Part shown: piece after piece, positions 51,886 through 61,340 of the stretch
Numbering within the stretch: the stretch's first letter is position 1
How the letters are laid out: every line of letters starts with the position of its first letter
Assembly (NCBI GenBank): GCA_964608315.1
Contig: CAZSNF010000002.1
Location: forward strand, 62,001-126,000
Direction of reading: 5' to 3'
From: VXPQ01 sp964608315
GTDB lineage: Bacteria > Bacteroidota > Rhodothermia > Rhodothermales > VXPQ01
Length of the DNA stretch: 64,000 bases
Made by a program: the position numbers and the translations under genes
Notes under the pieces: model-generated
Database searches by the model: none
What the model was told of the DNA's origin: nothing
The model's input: the letters and a program-made list of their open reading frames with translations, nothing else

Positions 51886-53559
51886 ATGAGTTGGCTGATT
51901 GGATTTATTGGCCATGCGCCGGACGCCGACGTAACCGAAGCGCACGACGCCCCGCTATACGGCGTACAGGAGCCTGACGCGTATGCCCAGGCGGGCGGAT
52001 TGGCGCTGACCTGTGCGGGCGGCGCCCTGCCGGATGGCGGTTCGTTTCTGGTCACGGGGCTGGCGGCGGCGGACGGAACCGTACTTACCCGCGACGCCTG
52101 GGCGGAGCGACTGAATCCCCCGAAACCCGACCTGCGCGATCTGGACGGTCACTTCGCAGCATTCCGTTGGCGTTCGGGACGAGCGGAACTTTTCACCGAC
52201 CCGCTGGGCCTTCGCACCATATATCTGAAGGCATGGCAGGGAGGTACGCTTTTCAGTACGCGCCTGGACTGGCTCGCAAATATCGTCGGCGGGCTGGATA
52301 TCGACTTCAAAACGTTCGGCGCACACTGGCTTCTGCCGAAACAACTCACCACGGAGAGTCAGGTGCAAAACGTCGTGCGGCTTGGCCCGGGCGGTCACGC
52401 GGTCATGGAGCATGGACGCCTCCGGGTGCAGGAACAGCCATGGGAAAGCGAAATCCGCCCCGACGATCCCGATGGTCATGCATTCGCCGCCGCCCTCTCT
52501 GGAGCCCTGCGCTGGAAAGGTCCGGTAGCATGGAGTCTGGGCCTGTCCGGGGGCATGGATTCGCGGTTGCTCCTCGCGCTGCGCGCGCCTGCCGCCGTGC
52601 ATGTCTGGGGCCCGTCGGACCATCCCGACGTGGATATTTCGCGGCGCATCGCCCACAGCCAAACGCTGCCTCACCATATTTTTCCAACCCCCGTTCCGAA
52701 AACAGACGAGTGTCTTTCGCTCCTCCGCAAACGCATCGCGCGCACGCAAGTCATTGCCCCTGCATCGTCGGTGGTGAGCCTCAATCACTATAGCCGGCTG
52801 CATGACATGGGCCTGGGCGTTATCGACGGCGGTTTTGGCGGAGTAGCCCGCAGGCAACTCATGAATCGCCTGCTGGCGCGACGGGCGTTTCGAGGACCTT
52901 TGCCGCTGATCATGCAACATTTGTCTGTAAACCGGGCTGACGTATTTGCGACAGAGGTTGGGGAAATCATGCGGACAGGCGCGCTTGAACAGATTGAAGA
53001 ACAGTGGAACGCGCTTCCAGACGATACGGAACCCGCAAACGCCATCGACCTGCTCTGCGTACGCATGCAATTGCCGAATTTATTTGGCCTGGAGCAAAAT
53101 TATCTGGATGAGCAAGCGGCGTGTTATATGCCCTTTGCACAGCCTTCGGTGTTAAAAGCGCTATTTCGGACGCCGTTGGCGCAACGTCGGAACGGAAAAC
53201 TTTTCCGACGACTCATAAAGCGTCACTGCGCATCGCTTGCAAGACACCCGCTGGTCAAGGGAACGATCACCTATCCCTATGGACTGGGGATTTACGGCGC
53301 CTACGCCGTATCGACCCTCAAAAAGCGTTTGGGGCGGGCGTACAACGACCCCCGACCGCACCAATTTCTGAATGCGATGAAGCCGTACGTCCTGGATATA
53401 ACCGGAAGCGCGGACGTGCAAAACTACGCCCCCTACGCCCATGCGTCTGTGCGAGCGCTCGCAGAAGCGTATTATAATGGCGACCTGAGCCAGGCCTCCG
53501 CCCTGAATTGGTGGCTGACGTTTGAAATATGGCGCCAGACGCTATGCGGAAAATCCTGA
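51886..53559 (+). CDS. Asparagine-synthetase-like protein without glutaminase cysteine
   Basis: A 557-residue protein with the two-domain plan of asparagine synthase B. The N-terminal class II glutamine amidotransferase fold is kept in outline (DGHFAAFRWRSGRAELFTDPLGLRTIY), but the protein starts MSWLIGFIG, so the nucleophilic Cys that should follow the initiator Met is absent and glutamine hydrolysis is unlikely. The ATP pyrophosphatase motif SGGMDSR (about 220-226) is present. Such relatives use ammonia or perform other amide ligations, often in polysaccharide or natural-product loci. Substrate unknown. It starts 79 bp after the helicase. Confidence 0.82.
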   Translation: MSWLIGFIGHAPDADVTEAHDAPLYGVQEPDAYAQAGGLALTCAGGALPDGGSFLVTGLAAADGTVLTRDAWAERLNPPKPDLRDLDGHFAAFRWRSGRAELFTDPLGLRTIYLKAWQGGTLFSTRLDWLANIVGGLDIDFKTFGAHWLLPKQLTTESQVQNVVRLGPGGHAVMEHGRLRVQEQPWESEIRPDDPDGHAFAAALSGALRWKGPVAWSLGLSGGMDSRLLLALRAPAAVHVWGPSDHPDVDISRRIAHSQTLPHHIFPTPVPKTDECLSLLRKRIARTQVIAPASSVVSLNHYSRLHDMGLGVIDGGFGGVARRQLMNRLLARRAFRGPLPLIMQHLSVNRADVFATEVGEIMRTGALEQIEEQWNALPDDTEPANAIDLLCVRMQLPNLFGLEQNYLDEQAACYMPFAQPSVLKALFRTPLAQRRNGKLFRRLIKRHCASLARHPLVKGTITYPYGLGIYGAYAVSTLKKRLGRAYNDPRPHQFLNAMKPYVLDITGSADVQNYAPYAHASVRALAEAYYNGDLSQASALNWWLTFEIWRQTLCGKS

Positions 53560-53606
53560 GGTTGGCTCCCGCCTCGCGAAACCATAATTCCGCCTGCACG
53601 GTTCAT

Positions 53607-53622
53607 TCAGGATACCCTGAAA
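53607..53622. terminator. Palindrome between convergent genes
   Basis: TTCAGG and CCTGAA (53607-53612 and 53617-53622) pair around four bases, between the convergent asparagine-synthetase-like gene and the methyltransferase. It can serve as a bidirectional terminator. It also reads GGATACCCTGA, so it may be a solo end of the dispersed element. Confidence 0.35.
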
Positions 53623-53712
53623 AATGTCTCCTTTGCCTGCCTGCCCGCCATGAAGTCCGCTCAGGCGCCGCGATACGGCATTTCCAGCAGCCGCCAGTTT
53701 ATTCGGGTCCAT

Positions 53713-54816
53713 TTACGTTCGCTGCCAGTGATACACGCATTTGCGGATTTCCTGCCGACCGAACCGCCCCATCTGCTGGCTGGAATTTCCCTTTCCCCGG
53801 GGCAGAGCCCAAATAGTATTGCAACGAAAACCCGACTGTTCGGCAAAATCGGAGAGGATCAGATCCACAGGAGCCTCTTCGCCATGATAACGCACGTTGT
53901 CGTTGACCATGAACACATGGCCGCCGGGCGCAACCACACGGGCAAGTTCCGCAATAACGACCCCCATTTCCGTGAAATAGTGCAGAAGCAGACCGATCAC
54001 GTTGCGATTGCCGAGTTCGTCGGCGTGCGCGCGAAGAATAGTCAGGACCTCCGCCAGCACGGCGTTGGCGTCCACCATCCCGAAGACGCGGGACAACGAG
54101 TCGGACGCCCCATATATCTTTGCAAGCTCGTCGCGCTTGGATCGATTCTCGACGGTCGCAGACAACAAAGCCTGTCGGAGCGCCTTGAACGCCTGTTCGT
54201 CGTACCCCAGAAACGCCAGTTCAAGCGCGTATGTGCGGGTATAGTCGTACCGGTTCGCATAAGGCGGCGACGTGATGACCGTATCGAACGATCCCTCGTC
54301 GAGATTGCGCAATTCCGTCAGGCAGGAACCCCCGATCAACTCCGGCGGCGGACCGCCGTACGTACGCTTGACAGCCGGGATATCCGCGATAATCTGATCC
54401 AGGCGGCGTTTCAGCGCAGATCCGAGCGTCGGCAACGGTCCCTTGTCAAGCCGGGTGCTGTTCGTTCGGCCGGAACGAGGATCCCACCGAAGATACTGAC
54501 CGTCCTTTCGGGTGTAGCTGACGTCCTCGATAACCGTCATGCAAGCGAATTCCAGAACGGTCGCGAGCGACGTATCGGACAATCCGGCAATGAATGTCCG
54601 GGCTCTGGCGATCTCTTCCTCGGCCTGCGGCGAAAAAGCTCCCCTCGTGATGCGGACATGCGGGAAACGGCGCTTTTCGTCTGCTTCACCAGACTCGATA
54701 TGGCGCAGCAATTTTGCGGAGGCGTCCGAAGAAACTCCGTTGGCAACAGCGGCGATAGCGCTCGCAGCCAGATTCCCGATGGGCATGATCTCGATACCGG
54801 TAGCGCTCTTTCCCAT
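53713..54816 (-). pseudogene. 5'-truncated site-specific DNA methyltransferase
   Basis: The reading frame encodes the C-terminal 370 or so residues of a DNA amino-methyltransferase. The catalytic motif is TSPPYANRYDYTRTYALELA, and the AdoMet motif survives only as FSGIGTTALTASRMGKS at the very edge (54816-54857). The conserved Asp-Pro before Phe-Ser-Gly is missing because the frame meets the end of the ABC-F gene at 54864. The first ATG (54814-54816) lies inside motif I, so any product would lack a complete cofactor site. No partner endonuclease is present. It is probably the remnant of a restriction-modification or phage gene, cut by the rearrangement that joined it to the ABC-F gene. Confidence 0.75.
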
Positions 54817-54863
54817 ACGGCTGGCCGTCAACGCGGTGGTGCCGATACCGGAAAAACCTTCTT

Positions 54864-56912
54864 TTACCCCTCCCTTACCGCCATACGCTCGCTGGCCGCT
54901 TCCCACGCGGCATACGCCTGCTCCAGGTCTTCCTTCATCCGGTCGTACTCGGTGCGGAGGGTACGGATAAGCGCGCCGTTCTTGTAGGCGTCCGGCTGGG
55001 CCATCTGGTCCTGTACCTCCTGAAAGGCCCGTTCCTTTTCGGCGATATCCCGTTCCAGGCGGTCGCAATACGTACGCAACTGATGGATCGTCATCGCCTC
55101 GGGATCGACCGCGTCTCCCTTTTTCATGGCCCGGTGCAGACGGTTGCGCTGCTCGGCTTCCCGCCGCTTCTGCTCCTTCGAGCGCGGCCCGCCGGAACCC
55201 TTTCCGGCCGTTTCGGACCGGCGCTTGCGGGGCGCCTTTCGACCCGACCCGTTCGACGCCTGCCCCTCCGGCCCGGAACCAGCCGCGCCAAACCCCATGC
55301 GCTCCCGGTTTTCGGAATAATTCCCGATAAACGTACGTACCCCACCCCCGCTGGCGTACCAGACGCGGTTGACCACCTGATCGAGGAAATGCCGGTCGTG
55401 GCTGATGACGACGAAGGCGCCTGCGTACTGGCGCAACGCTTCGATGAGCACCGGAATCGACGCCGCGTCGAGATGGTTGGTCGGCTCGTCGAGAATCAGA
55501 AAATTGGAAGGATGAAGCAACGTGCGCGCCAGCGCAACGCGGCTCTTTTCTCCGCCGGACAACACGCGGACGCGCTTGAACACATCGTCCCCGGTAAAAA
55601 GAAAAGCGCCCAGCACGGAGCGGAGTTCCCCATCGGTTTTGCCCCCGGCGGCGCGGCGCAGGGATTCGAGGATCGTGTCCGCAGGCTCCAGCATATCGGC
55701 CTGATGCTGCGCAAAAAAGGCGTGCTCCACCCGGTAGCCCGGAGAACGCTCGCCCTCGAACGGCTCGGTCCCGTCGAGGATGCGGGCCAGGGTGGACTTC
55801 CCCGCCCCGTTCTTCCCGATCAGCGCGATCTTGTCCCCGCGCTCGACCGTGAGCGGCCCGGCGCCTTCGAAAACGCGAATGTCGCCGTCGTCGGTGCAGT
55901 AAGTTTTGGAAAACGCGCTCAGTTCGAGGACGACCCGACCGGACCTTGGAGGCTCCGGAAAACGGATGCGCACGGCCGCCTCCTCCGACGGAGCAGGAGG
56001 AATGCGCTCCAGGCGTTCGAGCATTTTCACGCGGCTTTGCACCTGCTTCGCCTTGGTCGCCTTGTACCGGAATCGCTCGATGAACCGTTCGGTGGCGGCG
56101 ATCTCCCGTTGCTGGTTCTCGTGAGCGGCTTGTTGCAGGGCGCGCCGCTGGATGCGTTCCTGGAGATAAAAACTGTAGTTGCCGGCGTAGGAATGGATGC
56201 GCCCGTGCGTAAGCTCCGCAATGGCGGTCACCATCCGATCCAGGAAATAGCGGTCGTGGGAGACGATGACCACGGTCCCCTCGTAGCTTTTCAGATGGTT
56301 CTCCAGCCAGTCGATGCTTTCGATGTCGAGGTGATTGGTCGGCTCGTCGAGAAGCAGATAGTCCGGTTGCCGGAGCAGCAGCCGGGCCAGCATGGCCCGC
56401 ATGCGCCACCCGCCGGAGAAGGATTTTACGGGGCGTTCCAGATCGTCGGCGGCGAACCCGAGGCCGGCCAGAACGACTTCCGCCCGGGGACGGGCCAGAT
56501 GCGCCTCGTGCATGGCCAGCGCCGCATGGACGCGGTCCAGCGCGTGGAGTTTATCGGCGTAATCCGCTCCCTCGTGTTCGTGCAACGCATCCAGTTCGGC
56601 GACAAGCCGCGCCTCCTCTGTCTGAAGTTCCCGGAGGTCCGAAAACCCCTTCAACGCCTCGTCAAGGATGGACGCCTCGGAATCGAGGGTCTGCACATCC
56701 TGTTCGAGATATCCGATGGACGTGCTCGCGCCAATGGCAAGCCGCCCCTCGTCCGCCTCGATATGCCCCTCGATGAGCCGGAGCATCGTGGTTTTTCCCG
56801 CCCCGTTCTTCCCGATCAGGCCGATCCGTTCTCCGGGAGGAATGCCCCAGGACAACCGGTCGAAGAGCGCCTGATCGCCGAAGCGGAGCGATATGTCGTG
56901 GAGCTGGATCAT
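54864..56912 (-). CDS. ABC-F family ATPase (Uup/YdiF-like)
   Basis: A 682-residue protein with two ABC ATPase domains and no membrane segments. ABC-F proteins act on the ribosome. Domain 1: Walker A GKNGAGKTT near residue 34, signature SGGWRMR. Domain 2: GKNGAGKST near residue 360, signature SGGEKSRVA. The linker between them is helical and basic, and the C-terminal 130 residues are a basic then coiled-coil extension (about 560-682), as in Uup-type members. The ATG at 56910-56912 opens directly with the first domain (IQLHDISLRFG). It is most likely a translation factor; an antibiotic-protection role is possible but not supported by context. Confidence 0.92.
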   Translation of the reverse strand: MIQLHDISLRFGDQALFDRLSWGIPPGERIGLIGKNGAGKTTMLRLIEGHIEADEGRLAIGASTSIGYLEQDVQTLDSEASILDEALKGFSDLRELQTEEARLVAELDALHEHEGADYADKLHALDRVHAALAMHEAHLARPRAEVVLAGLGFAADDLERPVKSFSGGWRMRAMLARLLLRQPDYLLLDEPTNHLDIESIDWLENHLKSYEGTVVIVSHDRYFLDRMVTAIAELTHGRIHSYAGNYSFYLQERIQRRALQQAAHENQQREIAATERFIERFRYKATKAKQVQSRVKMLERLERIPPAPSEEAAVRIRFPEPPRSGRVVLELSAFSKTYCTDDGDIRVFEGAGPLTVERGDKIALIGKNGAGKSTLARILDGTEPFEGERSPGYRVEHAFFAQHQADMLEPADTILESLRRAAGGKTDGELRSVLGAFLFTGDDVFKRVRVLSGGEKSRVALARTLLHPSNFLILDEPTNHLDAASIPVLIEALRQYAGAFVVISHDRHFLDQVVNRVWYASGGGVRTFIGNYSENRERMGFGAAGSGPEGQASNGSGRKAPRKRRSETAGKGSGGPRSKEQKRREAEQRNRLHRAMKKGDAVDPEAMTIHQLRTYCDRLERDIAEKERAFQEVQDQMAQPDAYKNGALIRTLRTEYDRMKEDLEQAYAAWEAASERMAVREG

Positions 56913-57084
56913 GGGGAATAGATACCCTCCATAATAAGAAAAACGACCGGGTTGGCGCCGGTGTGCGTCACCCCGTACGCATAAAGAGAACAGAGTGTGT
57001 CGAGGGTGCCTCGAACCACCTGTCACATCCCAAAATCTTGCAAAAAATAAATTTTGCTTTTATAAAATATAAATTATATTTTTA

Positions 57085-57171
57085 GGATACTCTGATTAAA
57101 TCCGCGAAGTCCGGAGGCCGAGAAAGAGACGCTTCGCGCACGAACATGAAGCGGTTTTGATCCGGGTATCC
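57085..57171. repeat. Dispersed inverted-repeat element, copy 4 (minimal)
   Basis: The shortest copy (87 bp). Left end GGATACTCTGATTAAATCC, right end GATCCGGGTATCC, with AAGTCCGGAGGCCGAG next to the left end, corresponding to AAGTTCAGGGGCTGCGAGG of copy 5. An AT-rich tract (57036-57084) precedes it and the DUF4143 gene starts 41 bp after it. Confidence 0.65.
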
Positions 57172-57212
57172 TTCATATTCGCACACGCCGCGCGCACCGA
57201 ATCGCGAACGCG

Positions 57213-58532
57213 ATGATCGAACGAAGTCTGACAAAGGCTATTCTGGAAGCTTTGCGGGTTTTCCCGGTCGTATACGTGGCCGGTCCCCGGCAAGCGGGAA
57301 AAAGCACGCTGGCGTTGAGGCTTGCCGCTAACGAATGGCCCGCGGACTACGTGACGTTCGACGAGGCCACCATGCTGGGCGCGGCGCACGCCAATCCCGA
57401 AAGTTTTCTGCGCGCCTGGAAAGCCCCTCTGGTCCTCGACGAAGTACAAAGGGCGCCTGAATTGTTCCGCGCACTCAAAACGATAGTCGACGAGGCCCGC
57501 CTGAAGGATAAACAAGCCGCAAGCAGACGGTACGCGCCGGAAACTCCGCCGCCGCGCCGTCGCCACCCTTCGGGCCTGAAAAACAAACAATCTGCAAACG
57601 GCCGGTATCTGCTGACCGGGTCCTCTAATATCCTGGCGCTGCCCGGATTGGCCGATGCGCTGGTGGGCCGCATGAGCGTCCTGACGCTTTACCCGTTGTC
57701 CGCGCTGGAGGTTTTCCGAGGATCGGGCAGCTTCCTGCCCTGTCTTATGGAGAATCGTTTCCGTCCCGACGCGATACAAAAAAACGGAACCCTGGCGGAT
57801 GCTATCCAGAGCGCCACCTTTCCCGAAATTTCGACGCAGGACGAAGCCGCCCGGCGACAATGGTTCGAGAGCTACATAACCACGATACTGCAAAGAGATG
57901 TGCGGCAGATCGCGGATATTGCGAAGCTGGGGATATTGCCGAACCTGCTCAAGACGCTCGCAGGGCGGACGGGTGGACTGGTCAATGAAGCCGATATTGC
58001 AAGAATGATCGGGCTGAACGCCGTAACGTCCAAAAGTTACCGTGTTCTCCTGCAAATGATGTTCCTGACGATGGACGTAAAACCCTGGTTTCGGAATATC
58101 GGCAAGCGTTTGGTCAAATCGCCGAAAAACTACCTTGTCGACGCCTCGCTGCTCTGTCATTTGCAGCGAATCGATCTCGCGCAGTCTGAAATCCGCGATC
58201 CGCACAGGTTCGGACAAGTTCTGGAAAACTTCGTCGCTACGGAACTTGTCAAGCAACTATCTGCGGCGGGAGGTATCGCGGAGTTGCATCACTTCAGAAC
58301 AAGCGACGGGAAAGAAGTGGACTTCGTACTGGAAAGCCCGAATGGAAAACTGGCGGCCATCGAGGTTAAAAACCGGGACGCCGTAACGGAAAACCACTTC
58401 AAAGGATTAAAAATATTGCGGCAGCAAGCGCAGGATGATTTTGTCTGTGGAATAGTCCTTTATCGGGGCAATCGAATTGCGCCTTTCGATAGCAACTTGT
58501 GGGCGGTCCCGGTCGACGCAATGTGGTCGTGA
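57213..58532 (+). CDS. DUF4143-family AAA-like ATPase with an internal duplication
   Basis: A 439-residue cytoplasmic ATPase of the type with an N-terminal P-loop (AGPRQAGKSTLALRLA, about 23-38), an arginine-containing sensor segment (RYLLTGSSN) and a C-terminal DUF4143 region ending in a PD-(D/E)XK-like fold (KEVDFVLESPNGKLAAIEVK). Its cellular function is not established. Between residues 96 and 130 there is an inserted stretch flanked by imperfect repeats: LKDKQAASRRY and LKNKQSANGRY, 25 codons apart, with a proline/arginine-rich spacer. The usual protein has only one such segment. The frame remains open, so the gene may still work. A dispersed repeat lies upstream. Confidence 0.88.
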   Translation: MIERSLTKAILEALRVFPVVYVAGPRQAGKSTLALRLAANEWPADYVTFDEATMLGAAHANPESFLRAWKAPLVLDEVQRAPELFRALKTIVDEARLKDKQAASRRYAPETPPPRRRHPSGLKNKQSANGRYLLTGSSNILALPGLADALVGRMSVLTLYPLSALEVFRGSGSFLPCLMENRFRPDAIQKNGTLADAIQSATFPEISTQDEAARRQWFESYITTILQRDVRQIADIAKLGILPNLLKTLAGRTGGLVNEADIARMIGLNAVTSKSYRVLLQMMFLTMDVKPWFRNIGKRLVKSPKNYLVDASLLCHLQRIDLAQSEIRDPHRFGQVLENFVATELVKQLSAAGGIAELHHFRTSDGKEVDFVLESPNGKLAAIEVKNRDAVTENHFKGLKILRQQAQDDFVCGIVLYRGNRIAPFDSNLWAVPVDAMWS

Positions 58533-58942
58533 AAACGCCCCGCCAACCGTACGGTTTAGCGGATCTTGTTGCATTCCATGACCGCCAGCAGCCCAATGCG
58601 GGTTCGCTACCGCCTATTCGTTTTCTTCCTCCCCGTCCACTTCCCGCATCTCCTCCACCTCAAGGCCGTGTAGCAATCCCTCGTCGATAAAAGAAGACAT
58701 GCTTGCCCGGCCCATTCAGGCGTACGCAGTTTGAACGCAGGGTGCCTTGCATCAACTACCCCGAAACCCCTCCAGCAATTCGTACCGTCTCCGTTGCAGG
58801 ATGTGCGTAATCAGCCGGATCCAGCGAGCGTGGAAGAAAAGGCCCGCCACAATCCGCGAGCAGTTTGCGGGTGCGCAGCACTTTGCTTCTTTTGTACAAG
58901 AGATACGGTCATATCCGGGGTCTCCATGGCGCTCCTCAAGCC
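58533..58942. other. Gap without a convincing gene
   Basis: About 410 bp between the convergent DUF4143 gene and the ABC transporter gene. Short minus-strand open stretches exist (a 28-codon frame near 58616-58702, and an open frame down to 58752 that overlaps the transporter gene), but neither has a recognised motif. It may hold decayed coding DNA. Confidence 0.4.
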
Positions 58943-59653
58943 TTACACAGTCACCGACCGGGCGAAGAATCGTTCCAGTTCCTTCAGCGTCTCTTCCGAA
59001 ATAAGCTCGTCCCGCTCGATCCGCCCCTGATTCATCAGCAGGATGCGCTCGCAAGCGTCCGTGACATGCCCCAGATCGTGGCTGGAGACGAAAATGGTCG
59101 CGTTCGTTTCCTTCGACATCTCGGCCAGTATCTGCTGCAGGACGAATTGCGACGTGGGGTCCAGGTTGGCGAAAGGTTCGTCCAGCACAAGCACAGCGGG
59201 CTTCACCATAAGCGCCGCCAGCAACCCGACCTTCTTTCTGTTGCCCGCCGAGAGATCGCGGATCAGCTTGCCCGTACCCAGCACTTCTTCCGTAAACAGC
59301 TTCGCGTACCGGCTTTCCGCCTCCTCGATTTCCTGCAAGGACAGCCCGTACGCCTTGCCGACGAAACTGAAATACTCCTCCGCATTCAGGAAATCGATCA
59401 GGAAGCCTTCGTCGAGATACGAACCGGTGTACGACTTCCAGTCGGTCGTCTTGTCCACCCGCTCGCCGCCGAGCAGCACATGCCCCTTCGTGGCCTGCAC
59501 GAGGTCCAGCACAAGGCGGAGCAGCGTGGTCTTGCCCGCCCCGTTGTTCCCCACAAGGCCCACCACCTGACCGGTGGGTATCTCCAGGTGCGGTACGTCT
59601 ACGGCCACGAGATCGCCGTATTTTTTTATAAGATCTTTCAGGGTAATCTGCAT
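58943..59653 (-). CDS. ABC transporter ATP-binding protein
   Basis: A 236-residue ATPase of the ABC-2 exporter type. Walker A GNNGAGKTT (about 35-43), signature LSAGNRKKVGLLAAL (Ser-Ala-Gly rather than the usual Ser-Gly-Gly), Walker B VLVLDEPFANLD and switch His in SSHDLGHV. It is 78 bp downstream of the DUF5687 permease gene, on the same strand, and both surely form one transporter. The cargo is unknown. Confidence 0.92.
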   Translation of the reverse strand: MQITLKDLIKKYGDLVAVDVPHLEIPTGQVVGLVGNNGAGKTTLLRLVLDLVQATKGHVLLGGERVDKTTDWKSYTGSYLDEGFLIDFLNAEEYFSFVGKAYGLSLQEIEEAESRYAKLFTEEVLGTGKLIRDLSAGNRKKVGLLAALMVKPAVLVLDEPFANLDPTSQFVLQQILAEMSKETNATIFVSSHDLGHVTDACERILLMNQGRIERDELISEETLKELERFFARSVTV

Positions 59654-59731
59654 GAGCGCGGTTCGATAAAGAAGACTACGGGGGATTCCGACCGGGGACG
59701 TAGAACGGGAAAGCCGTTGCCAGGTTTGCTG

Positions 59732-61216
59732 TCAGCCCTTCCTGAACTCCTCCATGAGCACATAGCGCTTCCGCTCCAGCCTTTTTACGGCCCCGTCGAT
59801 CCACTTGCGTCGCCAAAGAAGCCCCGCCAACCCCACGACTGCGATAGCCATGCCGCCCCAATGCCTGCCCGGCAAGAGCAACACGAGCAACGCAGGAAGA
59901 AATATAGCCGGCAGAGTATACAAGGCCGAAGCCCACCAATTTTTATAATACTGAGCCGGAACGCCGCCAAAAACATTACCGTTCAACTCAAACCTCCGAG
60001 CCTCCAGAATATATGTGTATGGAACGAGATATTTTAATCCCAATCCATACAATAACATATATACGACAAAAGGCAGTATCCAGAATTTTTGCAGCGCAAG
60101 GATAAAAATGGATAAAAGTCCAAAAGCACCCGCAAATTGTATGTTTGTAATATTAAAAACGGTGGACAATGTTGAACTTATCGAAATAGGTCTCGACGCC
60201 ATGCCATCATAGAACGTACTCCGAAAATTAAAAGCGCTGGCGGCAAATTGCAAGCTCCCTATCACGGGCATCGTCAAACCTAATAGAATATTTATCTTGG
60301 ACAGCGTCTCTGAACCATCCGATGGCATAAACACATAGGCGCTGAATAAAACAAAATAGATAATAAAGAACAGCAGCATCCGGGGACGCCTGTTCCGCCA
60401 GATCAACTTCCACTCAAAAGCCAGCATCCCGTCGGCGAACGAATGCCTCAGTCCCTTGCCGACCGTTTTTGCGCGCGGGCGGGACAGAATCCTGTCGTCT
60501 ACGTACAGCGACCGGGCCACCTGTCCGGTGGATACGTACAGCGCCGCCCCGCTCGCAACGAGCGCAGCGACCAGCGGCCACAAAGCGCCCTCCAGCATGG
60601 CCCCGAACAGCGCCATGGAAAGGCCGGACAAGGTCGCAATATCGTATCGCCACTCCAGCGCCGCCAGCGCTACGACGACAAGAAGCATACAAACAATAGG
60701 CAGATAACGCCGCGCAAGCGACATCCGCAACAGATTCACCAGAAAATGGAAACCTGTGGATAACGTCAGAAACAACAGCATCCAGGCCCAGCCAAAGGGA
60801 ACGCCCGCCCAAAGAAAATTGCTGACCCAGAAAAATAAAATGAACAAAAACGGCAATAAATTAAACTGTCCGAAAACGCTTATCGCCTGATAAAAAAGCG
60901 CGATCTTCCCCCGACCGATGGGGGTTGAAAGATACGGGAACAGCGAAAGGGGTATCCGGGGTCGGAAAAGAATATCGAGGCCGCTCCATGCAATGAGAAA
61001 ATACAAGGCGAACCGGCTGGCGATCGCCGCCATGTCCACATCGAAGAATACCTCCTCGAACAGCAAGCCGCTGAATAACCCTCCCGCCATCGCGTACAGA
61101 TAAAGCGGCGTCCATACGAACAGGACGGTAAGAACCTTTACCGCCAGCTTCATCTCCCCGAAGCGGGACCGGCGAATGCTTTTCAGGTAATTCGAGGCAA
61201 GAGAACGAATCAGCAC
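59732..61216 (-). CDS. DUF5687 family membrane protein (ABC permease)
   Basis: A 494-residue integral membrane protein with about 11 helices, of the DUF5687 family, which in Bacteroidota is found next to ABC ATPase genes and behaves as the permease. The soluble patch SLYVDDRILSRPRAKTVGKG near residue 240 separates two helix groups, and the C-terminus is basic (RRKWIDGAVKRLERKRYVL). The start is a GTG at 61214-61216; the next ATG lies 21 codons later. Two low-GC stretches occur inside (around 59990-60190), different from the surrounding genes. Confidence 0.85.
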   Translation of the reverse strand: MLIRSLASNYLKSIRRSRFGEMKLAVKVLTVLFVWTPLYLYAMAGGLFSGLLFEEVFFDVDMAAIASRFALYFLIAWSGLDILFRPRIPLSLFPYLSTPIGRGKIALFYQAISVFGQFNLLPFLFILFFWVSNFLWAGVPFGWAWMLLFLTLSTGFHFLVNLLRMSLARRYLPIVCMLLVVVALAALEWRYDIATLSGLSMALFGAMLEGALWPLVAALVASGAALYVSTGQVARSLYVDDRILSRPRAKTVGKGLRHSFADGMLAFEWKLIWRNRRPRMLLFFIIYFVLFSAYVFMPSDGSETLSKINILLGLTMPVIGSLQFAASAFNFRSTFYDGMASRPISISSTLSTVFNITNIQFAGAFGLLSIFILALQKFWILPFVVYMLLYGLGLKYLVPYTYILEARRFELNGNVFGGVPAQYYKNWWASALYTLPAIFLPALLVLLLPGRHWGGMAIAVVGLAGLLWRRKWIDGAVKRLERKRYVLMEEFRKG

Positions 61217-61340
61217 GGGACAAATTGGTTAACGCTTTGGACTAAAGCCGGGATTCGGGGGCCGGCGCCCGCCGCATGGTGCGATCAATGCGAAAATACA
61301 TGCGCGTCCTTGTAGAATGCGCAAAAAGCCCGGCGGCTTC

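Noticed and set aside
53713..56409. Apparent 898-residue fusion of an unknown protein with a methyltransferase
   Set aside because: The upstream 530 codons are an out-of-frame reading of the ABC-F gene and are low-complexity. Only the part below 54858 resembles a methyltransferase.
55083..56921. A 612-codon plus-strand open frame
   Set aside because: Antisense to the ABC-F ATPase, whose Walker and signature motifs are unambiguous.
58752..59054. Minus-strand 100-codon frame overlapping the ABC ATPase gene end
   Set aside because: Half of it overlaps the ATPase gene in another frame and the remainder has no recognised motif.
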